Part shown: positions 1 to 4,286 of the stretch, piece after piece
Layout of the letters: each line of letters opens with the position of its first letter
Position numbering within the stretch: the stretch's first letter is position 1
Assembly (NCBI GenBank): GCA_021812925.1
Contig: JAKAMK010000044.1
Coordinates: forward strand, 1 to 6,756
Source of the DNA: a bacterium
Lineage (GTDB): Bacteria > Patescibacteria > Paceibacteria > UBA9973 > UBA2103
Direction: 5' to 3'
Length of the DNA stretch: 6,756 nucleotides
Program-made: the position numbers and the translations under genes
The notes under the pieces: model-generated
Seen by the model: only the letters and a program-made list of their open reading frames with translations
Told to the model about the DNA's origin: nothing
Databases searched by the model: none

Positions 1-12
1 AATGTCCTTTAG

Positions 13-813
13 TTATGCGATATCGAGCGAGACCGGGCAGTGGTCGCTGCCCATGATTTCCGGGTGGATGTTGGCGCCCTTCAAATGTTTCTTCAACTTG
101 TCGCTTGCGAAGATGTAATCAATACGCCAGCCGACGTTGCGCTCGCGGGCCTTCTGCCAGTGGCTCCACCACGTGTATTTCTCAGGTTCGTCCGGATGGA
201 AATGGCGGAATGTATCGACAAAGCCTGCTTCTTCCATCTTGTCTACGCCTCCCCGTTCCTCTTTGGTATAGCCATGCTCTCCTTCGTTTTGCTTCGGGTG
301 CGCAAGGTCGATGGGGCAGTGGGCAACGTTCAAATCACCACAGAAAACAACTGGTTTTTCAGCCTTGAGCTGCTCCATATACTCGAGAAATGCAGGGTCC
401 CACTGCTTGTGGCGGAGGGGAAGGCGGGACAGGTCACCCTTCGAATTCGGGGTATAGACGGATACCACCCAGAGTTTCCCCGTGTCGAGGGCAATGACGC
501 GGCCCTCTTCGTTCAGGTCGCCGTACCCGTCGTCATCGAGCTTGTATTTCTTCGCGATGTCCTTTGGAATCCCATAAAGGACATTCTGGGGCGTCTGCTT
601 GCTGAAAATGGCTACGCCACTGTAGCCCTTCTTGTTCGTGGCTGAATTCCAGTACTCCTCGTAGTCGGGGAGGTCGATGGGGGACTGGCTCTTATCGGCC
701 TTGGTTTCCTGGAGGCAGAGGATATCCGGTTTCAGTTTCTTCAGCATTGGCGCGAACTCGCCTTTCCGGTCCACGGCCCGGATGCCATTTACATTCCACG
801 AGACGATTCTCAT
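13..813 (-). CDS. xth: Exonuclease III family AP endonuclease
   Basis: Base-excision-repair enzyme that cleaves DNA 5' of abasic sites and usually trims 3' blocking groups, acting in the cytoplasm with a divalent metal. The 266 residues form one complete endonuclease/exonuclease/phosphatase fold, the usual family length. Visible active-site motifs in order: WNVNGIR (N7), LQETK (E36, metal ligand), SVYTPN (Y120), GDLNVAH (D160, N162), a WWSHW segment followed by GWRIDYIFAS (D232) and the terminal GSDHCPV (D257, H258). These match APE1/ExoIII catalytic positions. The WWS..ARERNVGWRIDY stretch is more like the ExoA/Neisseria branch than E. coli XthA. The ATG at 811-813 begins the conserved MRIVSWNVNG, so the start is secure; TAA lies at 13-15. 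It diverges from the 97-aa gene across a 61-bp gap. I see no strong Shine-Dalgarno site. The family call is very secure; strand preference and exonuclease activity are inferred. Confidence 0.97.
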   Translation of the reverse strand: MRIVSWNVNGIRAVDRKGEFAPMLKKLKPDILCLQETKADKSQSPIDLPDYEEYWNSATNKKGYSGVAIFSKQTPQNVLYGIPKDIAKKYKLDDDGYGDLNEEGRVIALDTGKLWVVSVYTPNSKGDLSRLPLRHKQWDPAFLEYMEQLKAEKPVVFCGDLNVAHCPIDLAHPKQNEGEHGYTKEERGGVDKMEEAGFVDTFRHFHPDEPEKYTWWSHWQKARERNVGWRIDYIFASDKLKKHLKGANIHPEIMGSDHCPVSLDIA

Positions 814-843
814 GCAACCGATGGTAGCACGAGCGCGTTTCTT

Positions 844-849
844 TATAGT
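844..849 (+). promoter_or_regulatory. Candidate -10 box of the 97-aa gene
   Basis: TATAGT lies in the 61-bp divergent gap between xth and the 97-aa gene. It would place a transcript start near 856, leaving a short leader that contains the purine-rich AGAGAGG (861-867) before the ATG at 875. No convincing -35 element is seen 17 bp upstream. AGAGAGGTAT at 861-870 also resembles the AGAGYGGTAT motif found before three other plus-strand genes, so the true element could be that one. Confidence 0.3.
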
Positions 850-874
850 GGAGCGCTACGAGAGAGGTATTGAG

Positions 875-1168
875 ATGGCGCAAAGAAGGATTGGCAGAAA
901 GCGCCTTTGTAAAATGCTCGGCATACCGTATCGGCGCAAGCTACGGCCGTATCAACGAGACAAGGCGCGCGAGGTCGAGCAACTGCTCGTTGCTATGCGC
1001 ATTGAGCTCGGTATGAGCGACTGGGACGTCTTGCGTGCGGTAGGTATCAAGCCGCCGTTCTGTCGGTACCTGAACCGGCTGTATTGTATGCCGAAGCGAG
1101 TTCTCGTGTTCTGCCGAGAGGCGCTCGCGCCTGACTCTGGATTCCGAAAACGTGCGGCAGGAAAGTGA
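875..1168 (+). CDS. Small basic orphan protein, possible helix-turn-helix
   Basis: I do not recognise this 97-aa protein. It is strongly basic, starting MAQRRIGRKRLCKMLGIPYR, with further Arg/Lys clusters near the C-terminus (GFRKRAAGK) and four cysteines. Residues of roughly 40-85 (LGMSDWDVLRAVGIKPPFCR and what follows) have the spacing of a Cro/CI-like helix-turn-helix, but the match is weak and no family is claimed. The reading frame is open upstream to 677, but that part overlaps xth on the other strand. I chose the ATG at 875 because AGAGAGG lies 7 nt upstream and the codons before it do not look coding. TGA is at 1166-1168, inside the loop of a strong hairpin. It stands alone between xth and a hairpin cluster, in the accessory-looking part of the window. 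Nucleic-acid binding is a guess from charge only. Confidence 0.6.
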   Translation: MAQRRIGRKRLCKMLGIPYRRKLRPYQRDKAREVEQLLVAMRIELGMSDWDVLRAVGIKPPFCRYLNRLYCMPKRVLVFCREALAPDSGFRKRAAGK

Positions 1169-1179
1169 CCTGCCGCACG
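1151..1179 (+). terminator. 11-bp hairpin over the stop codon of the 97-aa gene
   Basis: CGTGCGGCAGG (1151-1161) and CCTGCCGCACG (1169-1179) pair perfectly around a 7-nt loop that contains the TGA stop. The stem is followed by AAAA rather than T on the plus strand, and preceded by AAAA, so on the minus strand it is followed by TTTT. It is either a terminator that works best for minus-strand transcription or a 3'-end stabilising hairpin of the 97-aa gene mRNA. Confidence 0.6.
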
Positions 1180-1180
1180 A

Positions 1181-1204
1181 AAACTCCGTCGCAAGGCGGA
1201 GTTT
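1181..1204 (+). terminator. 10-bp hairpin with GCAA tetraloop
   Basis: AAACTCCGTC (1181-1190) pairs with GGCGGAGTTT (1195-1204), with one T-G wobble, around GCAA, a GNRA tetraloop. The A-run before the stem and the TTT ending it fit an intrinsic terminator for the 97-aa gene, 12 nt after its stop. The run after the stem, TTTGTCCGTT, is a poor U-tract. It sits directly next to the preceding hairpin and a third weaker one (GTCCGT 1205-1210 with ACGGAC 1225-1230). Confidence 0.6.
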
Positions 1205-1368
1205 GTCCGTTGGCAGATTATTTTACGGACGCTTTCCAAAAGGTCTCGAAGAATTGCTGGTGACTACCAAGTTGCATGGCGATCTGTTTCATGCTCGGCG
1301 TGCTCTTTTTCGCTATCGGTAGGGATGCGAAGGAAAGCGGGCATAAGGGCATTCCGATTCGGTAGTTT
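1205..1368. other. Unassigned 164-bp stretch between two terminators
   Basis: I can assign no gene. On the plus strand an ATG at 1276 opens a 29-codon frame to TAG at 1363-1365 with a hydrophobic start (MAICFMLGVLFFAIG) but no ribosome-binding site. On the minus strand a frame ending WKASVK at 1218 can start near 1352, also without a ribosome-binding site, and its longer version would read through the terminator at 1369-1400. A short stem (1205-1210 with 1225-1230) begins the stretch. A small untranslated RNA ending at the 1369-1400 hairpin is the main alternative to plain spacer. Confidence 0.3.
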
Positions 1369-1400
1369 AAACCCCTCGCTGCCATGACAGCGAGGGGTTT
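1369..1400. terminator. Strong 13-bp terminator hairpin, bidirectional
   Basis: AAACCCCTCGCTG (1369-1381) pairs perfectly with CAGCGAGGGGTTT (1388-1400) around CCATGA. It lies 23 bp past the stop of the 92-aa minus-strand gene and is its natural terminator. The symmetrical A/T ends let it also stop plus-strand transcripts coming from 1205-1368. Confidence 0.85.
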
Positions 1401-1423
1401 CTGTTTGAACAGGGGAGCGATGG

Positions 1424-1702
1424 CTAGAGACTTATAGGAATCTCGAACAAACAACGATTAATGCCGCGCACTTCATTGATGACTCGATTCGTGAGTTCCT
1501 TGTGAAGTTTTGTGTCACAGGCGGAGGTGTCGAGTGGGCGGATGATGAGCCCAAATTCATGCGTCCGCGCGTCTCCCATGACTCCTGTAGAACGTGCCGC
1601 AATCGCAACGATGGAAAACGAGCACCCGCTCGCGTCCAAGATGTGTTGTGCCGCTGTAACAATGTGCCGTTCGTCTTCTGGCGATAGGTCGAGCAACTCC
1701 AT
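1424..1702 (-). CDS. 92-aa conserved-looking orphan protein
   Basis: Not recognised. The ATG at 1702 is chosen because a textbook AAGGAGG (1709-1715 on the minus strand) sits 6 nt upstream; a longer frame opening at 1750 has no such site. The protein begins MELLDLSPEDERHIVTAAQH, continues with a helix and a strand-like stretch (residues about 25-35, SIVAIAARS), then GLIIRPLDTSA and a helix, and ends FEIPISL. The pattern is that of a small soluble alpha/beta domain with no signal peptide or membrane segment. It has its own candidate promoter (-10 at 1726-1731) and terminator (1369-1400), so it is a single-gene unit. Its promoter abuts the junction that carries the xerD 3'-end copy, so it may lie just outside the inserted toxin module. 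Coding status is likely; function unknown. Confidence 0.7.
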   Translation of the reverse strand: MELLDLSPEDERHIVTAAQHILDASGCSFSIVAIAARSTGVMGDARTHEFGLIIRPLDTSACDTKLHKELTNRVINEVRGINRCLFEIPISL

Positions 1703-1725
1703 CGAAGTCCTCCTTTTCTGCTTGA

Positions 1726-1731
1726 ACCATA
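1726..1731 (-). promoter_or_regulatory. Candidate -10 box for the 92-aa gene
   Basis: Read on the minus strand the hexamer is TATGGT, the same sequence proposed as the -10 of the TSCPD gene at 3658-3663. A start near 1719 would put the perfect AAGGAGG (1709-1715) in a short leader. The -35 position (about 1749-1754) has only a weak match. Confidence 0.35.
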
Positions 1732-1758
1732 GCAGCCGAGAGCTATGCATGCCAGGTT

Positions 1759-1772
1759 ACTTCGAGCGCGAG
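1759..1772 (-). repeat. Direct repeat copy 1 (SRSK-stop tail)
   Basis: ACTTCGAGCGCGAG here and ACTTCGAGCGGGAG at 1829-1842 agree at 13 of 14 positions, 70 bp apart. On the minus strand both read Ser-Arg-Ser-Lys followed by a stop (TAA here, TGA there), the same ending, apart from the last residue, as the xerD product (Ser-Arg-Ser-Met). Confidence 0.6.
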
Positions 1773-1790
1773 TGAAAGCGCTTGTGGGCC
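1766..1790 (-). repeat. Copy of the xerD 3' end (candidate attachment site)
   Basis: These 25 bases match 2556-2580 at 22 positions, including an uninterrupted 15-base identity, TGAAAGCGCTTGTGG (1773-1787 and 2563-2577). On the minus strand, reading from this copy into 1759-1765, the codons give HKRFHSRSK and a stop, against HKRFHSRSM and a stop in intact xerD. Differences at the His and both Ser codons are silent, which suggests a diverged but once-coding gene end. The copies are exactly 790 bp apart in the same orientation and bracket the antitoxin/Doc pair. I read this copy as the displaced original gene end and the 15-base identity as the exchange core. Confidence 0.65.
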
Positions 1791-1834
1791 CGACACACGC
1801 GGACGTGTGAACGGGCAGACCTCGCTTCACTTCG
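1769..1834. other. 66-bp imperfect palindrome at the module junction
   Basis: The nested pairs are CGA/TCG (1769-1771, 1832-1834), GTGAA-a-GCG with CGCTTCAC (1772-1780, 1823-1830), GCCCG/CGGGC (1788-1792, 1812-1816) and CACACG/CGTGTG (1794-1799, 1804-1809) around a CGGA loop. Unpaired bulges lie on one side. It contains the left attachment-like core, so it may be a folded recombination site; a terminator role is also possible because it lies between the 92-aa gene promoter and the toxin operon. Confidence 0.5.
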
Positions 1835-1842
1835 AGCGGGAG
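1829..1842 (-). repeat. Direct repeat copy 2 (SRSK-stop tail)
   Basis: Second copy of the 14-base repeat described at 1759-1772, with one difference. On the minus strand it reads TCC CGC TCG AAG TGA. It lacks the adjoining 15-base core, so it is a shorter trace of the same gene tail or a chance match. Confidence 0.5.
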
Positions 1843-1891
1843 CTAGTGGTTCCGCATTTTGCAACACGCTTGGTTTACCGTGCGTAGTACT

Positions 1892-1900
1892 TGGTATACG
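1892..1900 (+). promoter_or_regulatory. Extended -10 promoter of the toxin operon
   Basis: TGGTATACG reads as TGn plus a -10 hexamer and lies only 2 bases before the ATG at 1903, so a transcript would begin inside the first codons and translation might start leaderless at the second ATG (1909). GCGTA (1882-1886) and TACGC (1897-1901) form an inverted repeat across the box, a reasonable operator for autoregulation. There is no good -35: TTGGTT at 1870-1875 is 19 bp away. Confidence 0.35.
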
Positions 1901-1902
1901 CT

Positions 1903-2049
1903 ATGAGCATGACTGACTTCATCCGCCGCATTTTCGGCTCGTCTTCGGGCGAGCAGGTTCAGCGAACACAGCGCCCAGACATGGACGCAGTGATGCGTCG
2001 CGTGGATAGCCAGATTGGAGAGGCGGTTCGTCGTCTTGGCGAGCGCTAA
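1903..2049 (+). CDS. Putative antitoxin of the Doc-type module
   Basis: This 48-aa frame, beginning MSMTDFIRRIFGSSSGEQVQ, ends with TAA 2 bases before the GTG of the Fic/Doc gene, the tight first-gene position typical of antitoxins. It is charged and probably helical in the C-terminal half (DMDAVMRRVDSQIGEAVRRL) and does not resemble Phd. Two ATGs compete: 1903 and 1909. Neither has a Shine-Dalgarno site, and the promoter-like TGGTATACG immediately upstream favours a leaderless start at one of them. SQIGE (residues 36-40) has the S-x-x-x-E core of the Fic inhibitory helix found in VbhA-type antitoxins, but the next residue is Ala instead of Gly or Asn and such a short motif arises easily by chance. 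The role is inferred from position and size; the sequence family is unknown to me. Confidence 0.6.
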   Translation: MSMTDFIRRIFGSSSGEQVQRTQRPDMDAVMRRVDSQIGEAVRRLGER

Positions 2050-2051
2050 CC

Positions 2052-2543
2052 GTGCTATATCTCGGGGAACAAGACCTCGATACCGTTTTCGCGTACGTTG
2101 CGGACCGGTACGGGAGACAAGAGGAAGTCCCGCATTACCGCGCGCACAAGGAAGGTGTCGAGAAATTTCTCGGCGTATTGCAGCACGTGCAGTCCGATAC
2201 GTACTACCCGACTCTGCTCGACAAGGCGACGTACTTACTTGTCTCGGTAAATAAAGGGCACTTCTTTTCGAACGGCAACAAGCGGCTTGCACTGGTCACG
2301 ATGACCACCTTTCTTGCGATCAATGACTGCGACTTGCAGAAGATACCAAAGGACGAGTACCGGGAACTTCTTAAGAAACTCTTCCCAGAGTATCCGGAGT
2401 GCATGGATTTCGAGCAGTTCTCATCGACCGACTTTGCCACCTACAATCTCTCCATAATTATTGCTGACAGTGGAACGTACAGCATCACCTTCGATGCACT
2501 CAAGGAACGCGTGAGGGCTTTCCTTGCAGAAGCGCTTGCGTAG
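2052..2543 (+). CDS. doc: Fic/Doc family toxin (death-on-curing type)
   Basis: The family transfers a phosphate or nucleotide onto protein targets; Doc itself phosphorylates EF-Tu and stops translation. The 163-aa product carries the core motif HFFSNGNKR at residues 70-78: the catalytic His70, the anion-hole Gly75-Asn76, and Lys77 where AMP-transferring Fic enzymes have Gly, so kinase-like Doc activity is more likely than AMPylation. It follows an N-terminal helix (LDTVFAYVADRYG) and YPTLLDKATYLLVSVNKG, as in Doc. The C-terminal ADSG..SITFDALKERVRAFL also matches the family, but residues of about 104-128 look like an insertion, making it longer than P1 Doc (126 aa). The GTG start at 2052 follows the upstream stop by 2 nt with no separate ribosome-binding site, so translation is probably coupled. 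Codons are less GC-rich than in the genes further right, hinting at transfer. The stop is 3 bp from the convergent xerD stop. Confidence 0.87.
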   Translation: MLYLGEQDLDTVFAYVADRYGRQEEVPHYRAHKEGVEKFLGVLQHVQSDTYYPTLLDKATYLLVSVNKGHFFSNGNKRLALVTMTTFLAINDCDLQKIPKDEYRELLKKLFPEYPECMDFEQFSSTDFATYNLSIIIADSGTYSITFDALKERVRAFLAEALA

Positions 2544-2558
2544 CATCTACATGCTGCG
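2539..2558. terminator. Short hairpin shared by the doc and xerD ends
   Basis: CGTAGCAT (2539-2546) pairs with ATGCTGCG (2551-2558), with one T-G wobble, around CTAC. It covers both stop codons of the convergent genes. There is no T-run on either side, so it is a weak or non-canonical terminator. Confidence 0.35.
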
Positions 2559-3512
2559 AGAATGAAAGCGCTTGTGGACCTCGCGCAGGTGGGCGTCGGT
2601 CACGTGCGTGTAGATCTGCGTGGTGTTGATGGACGCGTGGCCGAGGAGTTGCTGGACCGAGCGGATGTCGGCACCATTCGAGAGAAGGTCGGTAGCAAAA
2701 GAGTGGCGCAGGACGTGCGGCGTGACCTTCTTCGTGATGCCGGCCATGGCGGCGTACTTCTTGATATGGCGCTGGATGTCGCGGGGCGTGATGCGGTGGA
2801 GGTGCTTGGGGCGGCCGTCAACGAAGAGCGCCTCCTCCATGTCTTTGCGTGCCTTGAGGTAGTCGCGGACGGCAGCTTTCGCCGAGTCAGAGAGGAAGAC
2901 GACGCGCACTTTCTCGCCTTTTCCGCGCACTGAGAGGTCGTCGCGCGAGAGGTCGAGGTCGCTATCGAGGCCGCACAGCTCGGAAACGCGTAGACCCGTG
3001 GAGAAAAGGAGTTCGAGAATGGCTTTATCGCGCAAATAGGCAAGGCGTTTCCAGTCGTCTTTCTCCTTCGCAAAGGCTTCCTTTGGCGCATTCATGAGAC
3101 GAGAGAGTTCAGAAGGGGAGATGAGGTCCAAATGGCGCTCCGGGAGCTTCGCGAGCTCGATTCGTTCGGGAGAGATGCATTCAATGCCGCGTTTGCGCAG
3201 GAATTTGAGGAAGGCACGGAGCGCAATCATGTAGTAGTTCTGGGTGCGGCGCTTCATCGTCCCGCTGCCGGCATTGCCTGCGCGTTGAGCGCTCCCGGCG
3301 CCCGGCTGACGATTGAGCCACAGGCGAAATTCGCGCACATTCTGCTCGGAAATATCGGTCGTTTTCTTGATGCCCATCTGCGCAAAGTAGCGGGTGAGGT
3401 AGCGGTCGTAATTCTCGACCGTCTTCACGGCGCGACCGCGCTCTATCTCTATGTATTCGAGAAACTGGCGTTTTGCGGCTTCGGCGCTTGCCCCGTTAGA
3501 AGTTTCTGCCAT
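2547..3512 (-). CDS. xerD: XerC/XerD-type tyrosine recombinase
   Basis: Site-specific recombinase, cytoplasmic, that cuts and rejoins DNA through a 3'-phosphotyrosine; in most bacteria it resolves chromosome dimers at dif. The 321-aa protein is complete: an N-terminal core-binding domain (about 10-112) and a C-terminal catalytic domain (about 130-315). The catalytic set is present: R175 (STGLRVSEL), K198 (RGKGEK), H266 and R269 (HVLRHSFATDLL), H292 (LLGHASINTTQ) and nucleophile Y301 (QIYTHV), with XerD-like spacing. A Gly/Ser/Ala-rich linker (about 69-86) in the first domain makes it longer than E. coli XerD (298 aa). The ATG at 3512 is the only sensible start, although no Shine-Dalgarno site precedes it. 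The last codons are duplicated at 1759-1790, so this gene end may be the insertion target of the neighbouring toxin module. Housekeeping Xer versus element integrase cannot be settled here; with no partner recombinase in view, a single-recombinase Xer system is plausible. Confidence 0.93.
   Translation of the reverse strand: MAETSNGASAEAAKRQFLEYIEIERGRAVKTVENYDRYLTRYFAQMGIKKTTDISEQNVREFRLWLNRQPGAGSAQRAGNAGSGTMKRRTQNYYMIALRAFLKFLRKRGIECISPERIELAKLPERHLDLISPSELSRLMNAPKEAFAKEKDDWKRLAYLRDKAILELLFSTGLRVSELCGLDSDLDLSRDDLSVRGKGEKVRVVFLSDSAKAAVRDYLKARKDMEEALFVDGRPKHLHRITPRDIQRHIKKYAAMAGITKKVTPHVLRHSFATDLLSNGADIRSVQQLLGHASINTTQIYTHVTDAHLREVHKRFHSRSM
2556..2580 (-). repeat. xerD 3'-end repeat, intact-gene copy
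   Basis: This is the partner of 1766-1790 (22 of 25 identical, 790 bp apart, same orientation). It is the real 3' end of xerD, coding VHKRFHSR. AAGCGCTTG inside the 15-base core also occurs at 2530-2538 in the last codons of doc, 37 bp away, which may be coincidence. Confidence 0.6.
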
Positions 3513-3601
3513 ATCTTTTGATTATCGCGCGGGGAGCCGCAAGGCGTACTCGCCCATGCAGGCTCGTTTCGGCGCGGCCTCCCGTTGAACTTCTAATGGG
3601 G
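3491..3601 (-). promoter_or_regulatory. Nested RNA structure enclosing the xerD start
   Basis: Three stems nest. The outer one pairs CCCCGTTAGAAGTT (3491-3504, inside codons 3-8 of xerD) with AACTTCTAATGGGG (3588-3601), with only one non-Watson-Crick position of 14. The middle one pairs 3530-3540 (CGGGGAGCCGC) with 3574-3584 (GCGGCCTCCCG), 9 of 11 Watson-Crick. The inner one pairs GGCG/CGCC (3543-3546, 3551-3554) around TACT. The ATG at 3510-3512 lies between the outer and middle stems. A transcript from the candidate xerD promoter at 3614-3622 would carry all of it. A translational switch is the simplest reading; a DNA site bound by a protein or a small RNA on either strand are alternatives. 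Confidence 0.45.
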
Positions 3602-3613
3602 TCCATAGGGTAG

Positions 3614-3622
3614 AGGATACCA
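3614..3622 (-). promoter_or_regulatory. Candidate extended -10 promoter of xerD
   Basis: On the minus strand these bases read TGGTATCCT, preceded by CGGTAG, close to the TAGAGTGGTAT box found upstream of the NYN gene. A start near 3607 would give a leader of about 95 nt that includes the nested stems at 3491-3601. No -35 element is visible. The bases also form a small plus-strand hairpin (GGTAG 3609-3613 with CTACC 3623-3627). Confidence 0.35.
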
Positions 3623-3648
3623 CTACCGTTTTGCGCACATTCCGCTTC

Positions 3649-3663
3649 TTAGAGCGGTATGGT
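3649..3663 (+). promoter_or_regulatory. TTAGAGYGGTAT promoter motif, copy 1 (TSCPD gene)
   Basis: TTAGAGCGGTAT followed by GGT gives a -10 of TATGGT at 3658-3663. The predicted start near 3670 leaves a short leader holding the GAGGAGG ribosome-binding site (3683-3689). The same 12-mer, with C or T at one place, occurs at 4680-4691 and 5910-5921. TTGCGC at 3631-3636 is 21 bp upstream of the hexamer, too far to be a normal -35. Confidence 0.5.
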
Positions 3664-3698
3664 ACCGTCCGTCCAGACCCATGAGGAGGCAAGGTGCT

Positions 3699-4193
3699 AT
3701 GGCTAACGAGAATGTTCCTCCTGAACGCGGTGAAGAAGAAGAACTACCATCCCGCCGGTCAGGCTACACCCGGGAAGCGCAGATTAGCGGTCGTACGGTG
3801 TATGTGCGCACCGGAGAATATCCAGACGGGAGGCTTGGTGAAATCTTCCTGGATACGCAAAAGGAAGGCTCAAGCTTCCGAAGTCTGCTGCAGAGCTTTG
3901 CGACAGCAGTATCTATCGGTCTGCAGTACGGAGCGCCGCTCGAAGCGTTCGTGGAAGCATTCACTTTCACCCGGTTTGAACCTGCCGGGGTGGTGCATGG
4001 CCATGAGCGTATCAAGAATGCGACCAGTCTCCTTGATTATGTCTTCAGGGAGCTCGGGATCGAGTATCTTAAGATGGACGAACTGGCGCATGTGACATTG
4101 CCGCAGGATACGGAAGGGGGAGAAAGGGCATCCGTAACGCCGATCCGTCTTGTCACGCCTCAGCCTGAAGCAACTGAAGACGAGGAGGACTGA
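3699..4193 (+). CDS. Stand-alone TSCPD-domain protein (class II RNR C-terminal region)
   Basis: Residues of about 21-132 match, as I remember the family, the C-terminal region of long B12-dependent ribonucleotide reductases (NrdJ/NrdZ): [40 protein letters not shown], the helix [29 protein letters not shown] and the helix [16 protein letters not shown]. The whole reductase barrel is missing, there is no cysteine, and the terminal zinc-binding cysteine motif often found after this domain is replaced by an acidic tail ending TEDEED. It is therefore not a reductase by itself; it could be an accessory subunit of a separately encoded enzyme or a repurposed domain. The start at 3699 is chosen over the in-frame ATG at 3681 because GAGGAGG (3683-3689) lies 9 nt before it; the protein is then 164 aa. 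It is a single-gene unit with its own promoter motif and terminator, divergent from xerD and upstream of rpsO. Confidence 0.85.
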   Translation: MANENVPPERGEEEELPSRRSGYTREAQISGRTVYVRTGEYPDGRLGEIFLDTQKEGSSFRSLLQSFATAVSIGLQYGAPLEAFVEAFTFTRFEPAGVVHGHERIKNATSLLDYVFRELGIEYLKMDELAHVTLPQDTEGGERASVTPIRLVTPQPEATEDEED

Positions 4194-4208
4194 TTCTTTT
4201 CCTCTGAG

Positions 4209-4234
4209 GAAAGGCCGACGGTAGTCGGCCTTTC
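4209..4234 (+). terminator. Terminator of the TSCPD gene
   Basis: GAAAGGCCGAC (4209-4219) pairs perfectly with GTCGGCCTTTC (4224-4234) around GGTA, 15 bp after the stop codon. The T-run is short (TTT within the stem, then CAAATTT). It separates this gene from rpsO. Confidence 0.85.
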
Positions 4235-4248
4235 AAATTTGGACACCC

Positions 4249-4277
4249 TTGCGCTATTTATCAAGGTGTGGTAAGGT
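4249..4277 (+). promoter_or_regulatory. rpsO promoter
   Basis: TTGCGC (4249-4254) and TAAGGT (4272-4277) are 17 bp apart, and TGTGG directly before the -10 provides an extended TGn element. The start would fall at about 4283-4286, immediately before the ATG at 4287, so the main transcript should be leaderless or nearly so. Confidence 0.6.
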
Positions 4278-4286
4278 TCCCGGTAC

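Noticed and set aside
40..645. Long plus-strand open frame (201 codons) opposite xth
   Set aside because: It is the antisense shadow of a well-conserved exonuclease III; the GC-rich codons of the real gene keep the frame open.
677..874. N-terminal extension of the 97-aa protein
   Set aside because: It overlaps the 5' part of xth on the other strand and lacks a ribosome-binding site, whereas AGAGAGG precedes the ATG at 875.
1276..1365. 29-codon plus-strand frame with a hydrophobic start
   Set aside because: No ribosome-binding site and only 29 codons; kept as a remark in the unassigned stretch.
1218..1454. 78-codon minus-strand frame
   Set aside because: It runs through the 13-bp terminator hairpin and overlaps the end of the better-supported 92-aa gene; no ribosome-binding site.
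1769..1834. Integron attC site
   Set aside because: The fold with bulges is suggestive, but the RYYYAAC and GTTRRRY ends are absent and no integron integrase with its extra domain is present.
3132..3521. 129-codon plus-strand frame
   Set aside because: Antisense shadow of the recombinase N-terminal domain.
3609..3627. GGTAG/CTACC hairpin followed by GTTTT as a plus-strand terminator
   Set aside because: No plus-strand gene ends upstream of it; xerD is on the other strand, and the bases fit a minus-strand extended -10 for xerD better.
3585..3680. Possible tRNA gene
   Set aside because: No set of four arms with a T-loop of the GTTCRANNC type could be fitted on either strand.
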